This document shows positions 16,997 to 24,940 of a DNA stretch of 64,000 nt, piece by piece. Position 1 is the first letter of the stretch, and each line of letters starts with the position of its first letter. A program made the translations under genes and the position numbers. The DNA comes from CALWPV01 sp045632125 (GTDB lineage: Bacteria; Bacillota; Clostridia; Lachnospirales; Bianqueaceae): positions 145,463 through 209,462 of the forward strand of contig JAZQWC010000089.1 of NCBI GenBank assembly GCA_045632125.1, written 5' to 3'. The notes beneath the pieces were generated by a model. It was given only the letters and a program-made list of their open reading frames with translations. It ran no database searches and was not told where the DNA came from.

Positions 16997-17025
16997 TTGA
17001 AGTGCAGGAAATTTCGTGATACAAT
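16997..17025 (+). promoter_or_regulatory. candidate promoter upstream of the Rpn-type gene
   Basis: TTGAAG (16997-17002), 17-bp spacer, TACAAT (17020-17025). The long leader that follows contains the palindromes at 17077-17120. Confidence 0.5.
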
Positions 17026-17076
17026 AAAAAGAAAAAACTGTTTAATAATAACGTTTTGTGGATTGAGTTAAAAACC

Positions 17077-17120
17077 TAACATATATGTTAAATTTGGAAC
17101 AAAACTTAACATACCATGTT
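17077..17120. promoter_or_regulatory. two operator-like TAACATA palindromes, 30 bp apart
   Basis: TAACATATATGTTA (17077-17090) is a perfect palindrome, and TAACATACCATGTT (17107-17120) is a second, imperfect copy. Their starts are 30 bp apart, nearly three DNA turns. They lie between the candidate promoter and the start of the nuclease gene, where a repressor could act. Confidence 0.45.
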
Positions 17121-17210
17121 CTGGACTTAGGATACTGACTATGCTAAGCTTGCCTCGTACCGAAATAATGATAAGATATGTCGGTAAATTGTATAGGAGG
17201 AAGACTAAGG

Positions 17211-18200
17211 GTGGGGTATCAAGATAGCGCGATGAAAGCGTTTTTTAGCGATTCATATGTTTTTGCGGATGTTTTTAATTATTGGCTTTATGATGGAGCG
17301 CAGATTCTTGAAGCGGAAAATTTCAAGGAAGCATCGGAAAGTTTGATCAGTTTTTCAAGCAAACAGAAAAATCGGATAGGAATGTCAAAAGAATCGGTTG
17401 AGACGGAAACAAAGCAACTGAAAAGCACTGAAAAGTTTCGAGATATGGTGAAGTACTGTATCTGTAAAGAGGATGGAAAGTCAATATATGCAATTATGGC
17501 TATAGAGGCCCAAACCGATGTGGATTATAGTATGGCAGCTAGAGCTATGATTTACGACGGACGACAGTATGAAAAACAGCTGAGTGGGATACGGAGAAAA
17601 CGTGAACGGGCCATAAGACAGCTTGGAGAACAGTGGACATTACGAAAATTTACAGAAGATGACAGGCTAACACCAGTGATCACGTTGATCGTTTATTTGG
17701 GAGCGATGGAGTGGAATGGACCGCGTACCTTACATGATTTGTTAGCACCGCAGGATCCAGTGTTATTACGGTATACGGCAGATTACAAATTGAACTTGAT
17801 CGAACCATTTGCTATCGATGAAGAGGAGCTTGATAGATTTCAATCGGATATGCGCGAAGTCATTCTATATATTAAGGCGTCTGAAAATATGAAGCATCTG
17901 AAGCAATTGTCAGAGAATCAACGATTTCGTAAAGTAAGTGTGAGTGCTGCACGAGTGATCAACGAAGTCACTAAGTCACAACTGACGTTTAACGAAGAAG
18001 AGGAGGAGATTGATATGTGTAAAGCGATTCAAGGAATGCGTGAAGAAGAACGTATCGAAGGACGCACAGAAGGAAAGGGAAGTATAATTTTGACTTTCAT
18101 GGAAAAGAGTAAATGTGATTTGGAAGCGGCATTGGAGTTCTTTAATATTGAACATGAGGAACGAGAAGGAATCATTCGATTTGTGGAAGCAAATCGATGA
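17211..18200 (+). CDS. Rpn-family recombination-promoting nuclease / putative transposase
   Basis: 329 residues from GTG 17211, set by TAGGAGG ten bases upstream; the in-frame ATG at 17178 has no such site. FADVFNYWLYDG near the N-terminus and IEAQTDVDYSMAARAMIYDGRQYEKQ in the centre are hallmark Rpn (PD-(D/E)XK) segments, with E-x-Q in the usual nuclease strand. The C-terminus (CKAIQGMREEERIEGRTEGKG) is the variable tail common in the family. Rpn proteins are diverse, phage- and horizontal-transfer-linked nucleases. It opens an AT-rich island. Confidence 0.85.
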   Translation: MGYQDSAMKAFFSDSYVFADVFNYWLYDGAQILEAENFKEASESLISFSSKQKNRIGMSKESVETETKQLKSTEKFRDMVKYCICKEDGKSIYAIMAIEAQTDVDYSMAARAMIYDGRQYEKQLSGIRRKRERAIRQLGEQWTLRKFTEDDRLTPVITLIVYLGAMEWNGPRTLHDLLAPQDPVLLRYTADYKLNLIEPFAIDEEELDRFQSDMREVILYIKASENMKHLKQLSENQRFRKVSVSAARVINEVTKSQLTFNEEEEEIDMCKAIQGMREEERIEGRTEGKGSIILTFMEKSKCDLEAALEFFNIEHEEREGIIRFVEANR

Positions 18201-18235
18201 GACAATGATATAAGTGAATAATAAATGATAGTTAT

Positions 18236-18275
18236 GACAGCAGTGCAAGTTAAGGGCTTGTGCTGCTGTTTTGTT
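18236..18275 (+). terminator. intrinsic terminator after the Rpn gene
   Basis: CAGCAGTGCAAG (18238-18249) pairs with CTTGTGCTGCTG (18257-18268), two pairs being G-T, followed by TTTTGTT. Confidence 0.8.
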
Positions 18276-18300
18276 ATAAGCAGTTATTAAATGAAAGGAT

Positions 18301-18330
18301 TTGACTGCACATAATGTGCAGCTATAGAGT
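18301..18330 (+). promoter_or_regulatory. promoter/operator copy 1 (TTGACT with CTGCAC-N5-GTGCAG dyad)
   Basis: TTGACT at 18301-18306 overlaps the dyad CTGCACATAATGTGCAG (18305-18321), followed by a -10-like TATAGA (18323-18328). This is likely the promoter of the small MerR gene, with the dyad as its operator. Confidence 0.6.
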
Positions 18331-18413
18331 AAAAGAGATAGCAAATATTTGAAAACGCGAAAAATACAAATCCTCTTACGGAAGCAGCGTTGCTGCGACC
18401 TTAAAAAAACACA

Positions 18414-18443
18414 TTGACTGCACACGGGGTGCAGGCATAGGTT
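18414..18443 (+). promoter_or_regulatory. operator copy 2 in the leader of the MerR gene
   Basis: TTGACT (18414-18419) overlaps the dyad CTGCACACGGGGTGCAG (18418-18434) and is followed by CATAGG. It matches copy 1 at 22 of 30 positions. Its -10 would fall only a few bases before the ribosome site (AAGGAGG, 18445-18451), so this copy is more likely an operator than the working promoter. Confidence 0.55.
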
Positions 18444-18457
18444 TAAGGAGGAAACAT

Positions 18458-18805
18458 ATGAGCGAATTGAAATCGTTGAAAGAAGTTTGTGATTTGCTTG
18501 GAGTATCGCGTCGAGCAATACAAAACTATGAGAAGGAAGGACTGGTATCCCCTGCTGAACGAAATAAGTATGGGTATTTACTTTACGGAGAGAAGGAACA
18601 GAAGCGGATTGGTCAAATTAAGATGTACCAAAAGTTTGGTTTTACAGTGAAGGAAATCAAGGGGTTATTAGGAGCTTCACGGGAAGAGAAAACGGAAGCT
18701 CTGGTGCGGAAAGTAGATGAATTGAAAATGAAAAAGGAGGAAATAGAATACATAATTGAAACCGCGGAGAAGATGATTGTAGAGAAAAATGAAGATGAAA
18801 AATGA
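18458..18805 (+). CDS. small MerR-family regulator
   Basis: 115 residues: a winged helix-turn-helix (LKEVCDLLGVSRRAIQNYEKEGLVSP, then NKYGYLLYGEKEQKRIGQI) followed by a charged coiled coil (about residues 75-115) for dimerisation. There is no ligand-binding domain. ATG is preceded by AAGGAGG. The promoter/operator copies upstream suggest autoregulation. A separate promoter drives the downstream four-gene unit, so control of that unit is plausible but not shown by a matching operator. Confidence 0.88.
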   Translation: MSELKSLKEVCDLLGVSRRAIQNYEKEGLVSPAERNKYGYLLYGEKEQKRIGQIKMYQKFGFTVKEIKGLLGASREEKTEALVRKVDELKMKKEEIEYIIETAEKMIVEKNEDEK

Positions 18806-18822
18806 TAAAATGACAAGTGTGC

Positions 18823-18851
18823 TTGAAAAGAAAACATGGAGGTGGTATAAT
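18823..18851 (+). promoter_or_regulatory. promoter of the DUF4230 gene unit
   Basis: TTGAAA (18823-18828), 17-bp spacer, TATAAT (18846-18851); near-consensus sigma-A promoter ahead of the gene at 18900. Confidence 0.75.
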
Positions 18852-18899
18852 TCACATAATGTTAAGACGCTGGAATATAAATGAAAGAAGGAATTATTT

Positions 18900-19634
18900 A
18901 TGAGTGAATATTTTGATATATGTGGAAGACGTATTTCGCTCTCATCTATTAAAGACTTCCGTATGATAAAAGTTGAATTTGTTTATCGACCGGTTTTTCG
19001 TGAGACAAAGAAGACGTTGTTAACTGCCTTGGGAGGGAAAAAATATGAATTTTCACATATGGAAGCGTATGCAGCAATAATTGGTCAGCAAGGCCATAAG
19101 TCAGAACTGGGTGAATATAAGGCAAAAGATTTTAAGGAAGCGTTGGGGAAAGATATTAGTGGTGCTCTTATCTATACCATAGCAGACAAGTTCAATTTAA
19201 AGGCCTTCAAGCGACAGAAATTTCAGTGTGTAAATCTTGCAGGAAGAGCGTTTACAACATTTCTTGATGATATTCCTGCTAAAATGATATGGCTAGATGG
19301 AAGAATTGCTGAAGTATATAAGGAAGATAAGTTATACACCCTTCTACATGAAATTACATCACCAGGAGTGGAATACATCAATGCTTTAATTATTGATGCC
19401 AATGAGGTAATATGTATTTATGGTGCTGGTATTCAAATTGCAGATGTCGAGTATGAATATGCGAGACTGATGAAGACTTATGAAGAATACGAGAAGGAGG
19501 AAAGATATAGAAAAAAAGAGGGTAGAGGGAAAAAAACTTTATCTTCTTTCAAATATTTAGGGTGGCTTAAAAAAGAAGAAACAAAAAAAGAAAATATAGC
19601 AGAAGAATTAGAAAAAGAAAATAATGGAATATAA
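18900..19634 (+). CDS. hypothetical protein, first gene of DUF4230 unit
   Basis: 244 residues, not recognised. There is no signal peptide or membrane segment. The N-terminal two thirds is a mixed alpha/beta globular region with ordinary composition (FLDDIPAKMIWLDGRIAEVYKEDKLYTLLHEITSPG in the middle). The last 45 residues are a highly charged K/E-rich tail, perhaps helical. GAAGGA precedes the ATG. It is first of four genes transcribed together, 22 bases ahead of the first DUF4230 gene. It reads as a cytoplasmic partner of the membrane proteins that follow, but function cannot be assigned. Confidence 0.7.
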   Translation: MSEYFDICGRRISLSSIKDFRMIKVEFVYRPVFRETKKTLLTALGGKKYEFSHMEAYAAIIGQQGHKSELGEYKAKDFKEALGKDISGALIYTIADKFNLKAFKRQKFQCVNLAGRAFTTFLDDIPAKMIWLDGRIAEVYKEDKLYTLLHEITSPGVEYINALIIDANEVICIYGAGIQIADVEYEYARLMKTYEEYEKEERYRKKEGRGKKTLSSFKYLGWLKKEETKKENIAEELEKENNGI

Positions 19635-19656
19635 AGTCAAAGGAGATTGTACGTAT

Positions 19657-20262
19657 ATGAAAGCAATGGAGATTTTGAAGAAAATACAATTGAAAACACA
19701 CACTACACTAATTGTTCTTGTTATTGGTCTGTTGGGAGTTGTATTAGGTGGAATTTTGATTTTTTCGGCTTTAAATAAGGAAGAGGGACATAAGGTAACA
19801 ACTATTTCAGAAGCTTCGTTGCAGGATATAATTGAAATCAGTGAGTTATCGACAGTTGATTATACTTATAATGCAATTGCAAAGGCCGTCGATGAAGATG
19901 AAGAGGTTAAGTACTATGTTGCTTATGAAGGAATTGTCACTGCTGGAATTAATTTCGAAAAGATAGATATTGAGGTTGATGAAGAAAATAAAAAGATAAC
20001 TTTTATAGTTCCTGATGTAGAAGTACAAGATATTGAAGTAAATATGGGGACTATGGAATACATATTTGAAGATGACGATTATGAAACAGAAACGGTTTCT
20101 CAGGAAGCTTATAAAATTAGTTTAGCTGATTTAGAAAACCGTGTAAAGGAAGAAAATATGTTATTCGATCTTGCGAAGGAGAATGCAATTGAATCTGTGA
20201 AGGCTTTGTTTACTCCATGGATTGAGCAAATTGATGAAACATATATAGTTCAAGTTCGTTGA
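19657..20262 (+). CDS. DUF4230 protein, membrane-anchored
   Basis: 201 residues from ATG 19657, preceded by AAAGGAG; an ATG at 19624 has no site and overlaps the previous gene. One transmembrane helix lies at about residues 18-38 (TTLIVLVIGLLGVVLGGILIFSAL). The extracellular DUF4230 domain follows: SELSTVDYTYNAIAK, YYVAYEGIVTAGINFEKIDIEVDEENKKITFIVPDVEV, then a C-terminal helix. DUF4230 is a widespread domain without a known function. The next gene encodes a second DUF4230 protein. Confidence 0.8.
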   Translation: MKAMEILKKIQLKTHTTLIVLVIGLLGVVLGGILIFSALNKEEGHKVTTISEASLQDIIEISELSTVDYTYNAIAKAVDEDEEVKYYVAYEGIVTAGINFEKIDIEVDEENKKITFIVPDVEVQDIEVNMGTMEYIFEDDDYETETVSQEAYKISLADLENRVKEENMLFDLAKENAIESVKALFTPWIEQIDETYIVQVR

Positions 20263-20276
20263 GAAGGAGGATCATC

Positions 20277-20882
20277 ATGAAGAAATTTGTTGTATGTTTT
20301 TTAGTAGTCATAATTACTTTGTTTTCAGTGAGTTGTTCTAAAGAAGAAAAAGTAATTCAGGAGCCTGATATTACGCAGGTGAGATCTATATGTAATTTAG
20401 CAACATTGGAGTGCTATTATCATAATGTTGCTAAATCCGAAAAAACTGCTGGAGATGGTATATCTGGTTGGTTTGAAAAAGATCGAACATTTTGGGTGGA
20501 ATACACTGGAACTGCTAAAATTGGTGTAGATATGTCTAAGGTTAAAATGGAAATTGATGGAACAAATGTGACAATAGTAATGCCAGAAGCAGAATTGTTG
20601 AGCATAGGTATTGATGAAAGCTCTTTGAGTGAAAGTTCCTTTGTATTCTCGGAAGATAGTTGGTTTAATAGTAATAAGATTACAGCAAATGATCAAACGG
20701 CGGCAATTAATGCCGCGCAAGAAAATATGGAAGAAGCAGTTAAAAACAATAGTGCATTGTTACAAACTGCTCAAAATAGAGCTAAGGAATTGATTGAAAA
20801 CTATATTAATCAGTTGGGGAAAGTATCGGGGGTAGAATATGTAATTAAGTGGCAGTATGAAGAGGTGGAGAACGAAGGTTAA
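20277..20882 (+). CDS. DUF4230 lipoprotein
   Basis: 201 residues from ATG 20277 (AAGGAGG seven bases upstream). A lipoprotein signal peptide ends in FSVSC at residues 16-20. The body is a DUF4230 domain similar in layout to the previous product: ICNLATLECYYHNVAK, FWVEYTGTAKIGVDMSKVKMEIDGTNVTIVMPEAEL, then a long C-terminal helix with NRAKELIENYINQLG. The two proteins are probably ancient duplicates, one held by a helix and one by lipid, and may pair on the outer face of the membrane. Confidence 0.8.
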   Translation: MKKFVVCFLVVIITLFSVSCSKEEKVIQEPDITQVRSICNLATLECYYHNVAKSEKTAGDGISGWFEKDRTFWVEYTGTAKIGVDMSKVKMEIDGTNVTIVMPEAELLSIGIDESSLSESSFVFSEDSWFNSNKITANDQTAAINAAQENMEEAVKNNSALLQTAQNRAKELIENYINQLGKVSGVEYVIKWQYEEVENEG

Positions 20883-20927
20883 TATTTATTATGTCTGAAA
20901 ATACTCATATAAAAACAGGAGGGAATA

Positions 20928-22169
20928 ATGGGGTTATTTGATTTATTCAAAAAGAGTAAAGAACCAAAAACGGAATTATCAACTAAAAGTAGCTCCGAAC
21001 AATTGAAATCCGACGATATTCTTTCTATTTCAAATGCAATACTTATGGAAACCCGTGTTGATTTTACCAAGGAAAACTCTATCAGTATTCCGTTTGATAA
21101 ATTGGCACTCTTGGGTGGGGCAGTATCCTCTGCCCTTCCTACTTTTAGAACTATTACGGAAACAACAAGTGTGAATACTAGTGGGCTGTATCAGCTAGCG
21201 AATAAGTCTGCAGGAGACATGCTTAAACAGGCGAAAGATGGTAATTTCTGGGGAGCTTTTAAACGCTCAGATGGAACATCGAAATTTGCAAAACTTTCAA
21301 AGGTTGACTCTGTATCTGAAATAACTAATACAGTGATGCCTATCGATCCAACCACTATGATGATGGCAGCGGCTTTGTATTCTATTGAAAAAAAGTTAGA
21401 TGAAATTGTAGAAATGGAAAAACAAATCCTTAATTTCTTAGAGCAGGATAAACAAGCGGAAATTGAAGGTGATTTGAAAACTTTGGTTGATCTAATTAAT
21501 GAATACAAGTATAATTGGGATAATGAACAATATGTTTCCAGTCATCATAAGTTGGCTTTGGATATTAAAAGAACTGCGGAAAAAAATATACTTTTTTATC
21601 AAAAACAGATAAGTGAAGAAAATAGCGCTACGCAATTATTAGTTGTAAGTCAAGGAGTTGATTCTGCTGAAAAATCTCTAGAAAAGAAATTTAAGTATTA
21701 TCGACTTTCATTATACATCTATTCGTTAGCTTCTTTTCTTGAAGTGATGCTTCTTGGAAATTTTCAGGAGGAATATATTCTGCAGGTGAGAGATAACATT
21801 GTACAACATTCGAGTGAGTATCAAGCGGCATATGAAGTGTCTGCGCAGTACATAACATCTTTGGCAAATTCTTCGATTGAAGCAAATGTAGTGGAAGGTA
21901 GTGGTAGCGTTGTCGAAGCAATTGGTACATTTATCGGAAGTATTCCTTTTTTGAAAGATGGACAAGTTGATGAGTGGCTGATTGATAGTGGCAAAAGCTT
22001 ACAAAATGCTGGTCGGAATATGAAGAAGCAATCTGCAGCAATGTTTGAAGCGATTGAAGAAAGTGGTACCCAGATATTCGTATCACGTTTTGACGAAATT
22101 AACCGAATCTATAATCATACGGATTCCATCTATTTTGATAAAGAAAAAGTATATCTACTACAAGACTAA
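20928..22169 (+). CDS. hypothetical protein, last gene of DUF4230 unit
   Basis: 413 residues, not recognised. The N-terminus MGLFDLFKKSKEPKTE is a short amphipathic start, common in membrane-surface proteins. TTMMMAAALYSIEKKLDEIVEMEKQILNFLEQDKQAEIEGDLKTL (from about residue 143) is a strong coiled coil. YRLSLYIYSLASFLEVMLLGNF (about 249-270) is a moderately hydrophobic helix, and a second helical region follows. There are no enzymatic motifs. AGGAGG precedes the ATG, 45 bases after the lipoprotein gene. It looks like a helical scaffold or membrane-associated protein. Confidence 0.7.
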   Translation: MGLFDLFKKSKEPKTELSTKSSSEQLKSDDILSISNAILMETRVDFTKENSISIPFDKLALLGGAVSSALPTFRTITETTSVNTSGLYQLANKSAGDMLKQAKDGNFWGAFKRSDGTSKFAKLSKVDSVSEITNTVMPIDPTTMMMAAALYSIEKKLDEIVEMEKQILNFLEQDKQAEIEGDLKTLVDLINEYKYNWDNEQYVSSHHKLALDIKRTAEKNILFYQKQISEENSATQLLVVSQGVDSAEKSLEKKFKYYRLSLYIYSLASFLEVMLLGNFQEEYILQVRDNIVQHSSEYQAAYEVSAQYITSLANSSIEANVVEGSGSVVEAIGTFIGSIPFLKDGQVDEWLIDSGKSLQNAGRNMKKQSAAMFEAIEESGTQIFVSRFDEINRIYNHTDSIYFDKEKVYLLQD

Positions 22170-22257
22170 CGAACCCTCATTGCGTGGTCGATTTGACTCT
22201 TTCGTCCTCTTTGCGCTCTGCGCACATCCTGACACAAACATAAAGGAGGCTAACCTT

Positions 22258-22776
22258 ATGCCCAAGATCATCAAAGTTTTTAAAGAAGAAATCCCAACCC
22301 TTCGTTTCATCGGTAAGAAATACGACAACTTTGGTCATTGGGATGAATGGTGGGAGAACGGTTGGTTCGATTTGCTGGAGCAGACCATGGGAGGTCCGGA
22401 GAAGATTCTGGCGGTCTGGGAAAATGGCGGCGGTTACATTGGTGTGGAACGGCGAGCAGCTGACGAACCTTTTGCTTATTATATCGGTATGCTGATGCCT
22501 GAGGGGACACCTGTGCCGGAAGGGTTTGTGAGTATCGATTTTGAAGGACTGAGCTTGGGAACCTGTTGGATCTACGGCAAGGAGGATGAGGTGCACGACA
22601 CTTCGGCCTGTCGAGGTAAACTGGAAGCAGAAGGTCTGCAAATATGGAAAGATGCAAAAGGGACCGAATGGTCCTTCGAAAACTGTTTGTGTCCAAGATA
22701 CACCACGCCGGATGAGCAGGGAAATGTGATTTTAGATTATTGCTATTTTATATGTAAAGAGGAAGCGAATAAATAA
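22258..22776 (+). CDS. GyrI-like small-molecule-binding / effector-binding protein
   Basis: 172 residues from ATG 22258 (AAAGGAGG upstream); a longer reading runs into the previous gene. The N-terminus (KVFKEEIPTLRFIGKKYDN...HWDEWWENGWFDLLEQ) and FAYYIGMLMPEGTPVPEGFVSIDFEG match the GyrI-like effector-binding fold found in AraC-family activators and in stand-alone drug-binding proteins. There is no DNA-binding domain. Its stop overlaps by one base the start of the discoidin-PHP gene, suggesting coupling. Confidence 0.75.
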   Translation: MPKIIKVFKEEIPTLRFIGKKYDNFGHWDEWWENGWFDLLEQTMGGPEKILAVWENGGGYIGVERRAADEPFAYYIGMLMPEGTPVPEGFVSIDFEGLSLGTCWIYGKEDEVHDTSACRGKLEAEGLQIWKDAKGTEWSFENCLCPRYTTPDEQGNVILDYCYFICKEEANK

Positions 22777-24674
22777 TGGAAGCAAAGCGAATCAACGGCC
22801 GTGCTTATGCCCAGAGCTGTTTGGCGGGGCATGAGGCAAATAAAGCATTAGATGGAAATACGGAAACATATTGGGAAGCAGAGCCATATTATCAGTGGTG
22901 GATGCTGGACTGCGAGGGGTTATACGATATTGAAACTATTACAGTGGAAACAAAGAGCGATGGTGACAAGTTCTATCGCTATGCCATTGAGTACAGTGCC
23001 GATCGGATCAACTGGCAGGAACTCTATGAAAAGACCGACAATGAGCTGCCGATTCCTGGCGGTGAGAACTACGAGGCTCACGTAAGAGCGCGTTATATTC
23101 GCATTACCATGACCTATTGCTCGGAGGGAGAGGCGGTTTCTTTAGTACGCGTGGAAGCGGTGGGCTGCCCGGCTGAAAATGTGGACTCAGGTAGACAGGA
23201 ACTGACCAAAGCGCGTATGCGTGCCGTTGAATGCGATGAGGTTTGCGGTTTCGAACAGCAGGAAACCGATGAACTGGAACCGGGCTGGATAGATCAAATG
23301 CTGTTGGCAGATCATGCAGGCTGTTACGCTGTTTTTAAGAACGTACAGTTAAATCGATTAGAAGGCCAGCAACTGAAAGGCCTATTTTATCTGTCGGAAG
23401 AGGATGCAACCCTTCATATACAGGCTGAGATTCGCTTAGATGGCAAAGATGGCAAAATTATCGGCCAAATGGATATGCACCTGCAGTTTACTCCCTGGGT
23501 GCAGTTTGCCTGCAATCTGACCGACGGCGAGTATGGAAATCGCGACCTGTATTTTTGCATCACAGGCATGGATGCACCGCAGAAGCTGGGAATCCTGTGG
23601 CTGCAGATCATGCCGAAACCGGAGCTGAAACGAGGCATCATTGACCATGCCGATGAACTGCCGGAGGGGGCGGTCGCCGGAAATCGAAACGAACTGAAGG
23701 AATACAAGGCCTATTTGGGCAACGTACATTGCCATACCGGCTTCTCAGATGGAGCGCATACACCCAATTTTGCCTACGATTATGCTCGTTATGTGGCGAA
23801 GCTAGACTTTTTAGGCATCACAGAACACAGCAATCTGTTCGATGATACCTTTGATGCCAATGCTAGCCGAAAGTGGCGTGACATCAAACGCTTTGCCGAG
23901 GAAAAAACAGAAAACGGAAAATTCCTGGCTCTCATGGGCTCCGAAACCACATGGTACAACCAGTTTGGACACATGAATATGTATGGTGCCGATTACTTTT
24001 TGAATCCCTACGAACTGCGCTACAATGATACGAAGCAGTATTATGAACGGCTCAAAGAATATCCCAGAGCGATCAATCAGTGGAACCATCCCTGGTCCTG
24101 TGGCGATCGACATCTGGATATGTTTGAACCCTACGATGCAGAGCTGGATCCGGTCATGTACACCATGGAGCTCAAGAGCTTTGAGGATTTGGAAATGGAG
24201 GGTCTTTCCTACTATATTCATGCGCTGGATCTGGGCTGGCATATTTCGTCGGTGGGCAACCAGGATAATCACAGCGCAGACTGGGGAACCTATAACGATG
24301 TCCGAACCGGAGTGGTTGTCAAACAGCTGACCAAGGCTGATTTTTACGACGCCTACCGTAACCACAGAACCTATTATACCTGTGCCAAAAACCTACGACT
24401 GGCTTATCAGACTAATGGTTACATGATGGGATCGATCATTCCCAAAGCGGAGCAGTACCGCTTTGAAGTCAAGCTGACCAACCAAGAGACCGATGCCGAG
24501 TTCAAATGCATTGAAGTGCTGGGCGAGCAGGGAAAGGTGCTGATGACGGTTCCGATAACCGGTCACAGCGCAGACATCTCCTTCGATGTCGCTGTGCAGA
24601 ATCGATACTATTTCCTGAGGATCCGTCAACAGGACGGTGCCCTGGCGATAACGGCACCGGTATGGCCAGAGTAA
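22776..24674 (+). CDS. discoidin (F5/8 type C) domain fused to a CehA/McbA-type PHP metallohydrolase
   Basis: 632 residues. Residues 1-130 form an F5/8 type C carbohydrate-binding module (NKALDGNTETYWEA, YRYAIEYSADRINWQELYEK, ARYIRITM). After a linker beta-region, NVHCHTGFSDGAHTPNFAYDYAR (from about 314) starts the PHP/CehA-type domain, with FLGITEHSN, ALMGSETTWYN, NQWNHPWS and SVGNQDNH carrying the metal-binding His/Asp. The C-terminus is another beta-domain. The substrate is perhaps a phosphoester or a sugar-linked ester. No signal peptide is present, which is unusual for a discoidin protein. Confidence 0.82.
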   Translation: MEAKRINGRAYAQSCLAGHEANKALDGNTETYWEAEPYYQWWMLDCEGLYDIETITVETKSDGDKFYRYAIEYSADRINWQELYEKTDNELPIPGGENYEAHVRARYIRITMTYCSEGEAVSLVRVEAVGCPAENVDSGRQELTKARMRAVECDEVCGFEQQETDELEPGWIDQMLLADHAGCYAVFKNVQLNRLEGQQLKGLFYLSEEDATLHIQAEIRLDGKDGKIIGQMDMHLQFTPWVQFACNLTDGEYGNRDLYFCITGMDAPQKLGILWLQIMPKPELKRGIIDHADELPEGAVAGNRNELKEYKAYLGNVHCHTGFSDGAHTPNFAYDYARYVAKLDFLGITEHSNLFDDTFDANASRKWRDIKRFAEEKTENGKFLALMGSETTWYNQFGHMNMYGADYFLNPYELRYNDTKQYYERLKEYPRAINQWNHPWSCGDRHLDMFEPYDAELDPVMYTMELKSFEDLEMEGLSYYIHALDLGWHISSVGNQDNHSADWGTYNDVRTGVVVKQLTKADFYDAYRNHRTYYTCAKNLRLAYQTNGYMMGSIIPKAEQYRFEVKLTNQETDAEFKCIEVLGEQGKVLMTVPITGHSADISFDVAVQNRYYFLRIRQQDGALAITAPVWPE

Positions 24675-24739
24675 AAGATATCAAAAGCCGCAGAGCGGAA
24701 ACAACAGACTCCAAAAGTGAAAACAGAGTCCAACACAAG

Positions 24740-24764
24740 AGCCTTCGAATAGAAGGCTTTTTTT
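24740..24764 (+). terminator. intrinsic terminator after the discoidin-PHP gene
   Basis: AGCCTTC (24740-24746), 5-base loop, GAAGGCT (24752-24758), then a run of T's. Confidence 0.88.
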
Positions 24765-24855
24765 GTTGCCCATCCGGACGATGGTGATAGAATAAGGGAA
24801 AACATCACCCTTTCGCCTCCGGCGAAAAAAAGTTTAAAAAATTTAAAAAAAGTAC

Positions 24856-24884
24856 TTTACAACTTTAGCGCGATGAAGTATAAT
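24856..24884 (+). promoter_or_regulatory. promoter of the amino-acid ABC importer
   Basis: TTTACA (24856-24861), 17-bp spacer, TATAAT (24879-24884). Two further hairpins lie just upstream (GGTGAT/ATCACC at 24783-24809, and TTTCGCC/GGCGAAA at 24811-24827). Confidence 0.7.
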
Positions 24885-24940
24885 ACAACCATCAAACAAA
24901 ACAACCGGAGACACCGGACAAACAGAAAGGGATTTGAAAC

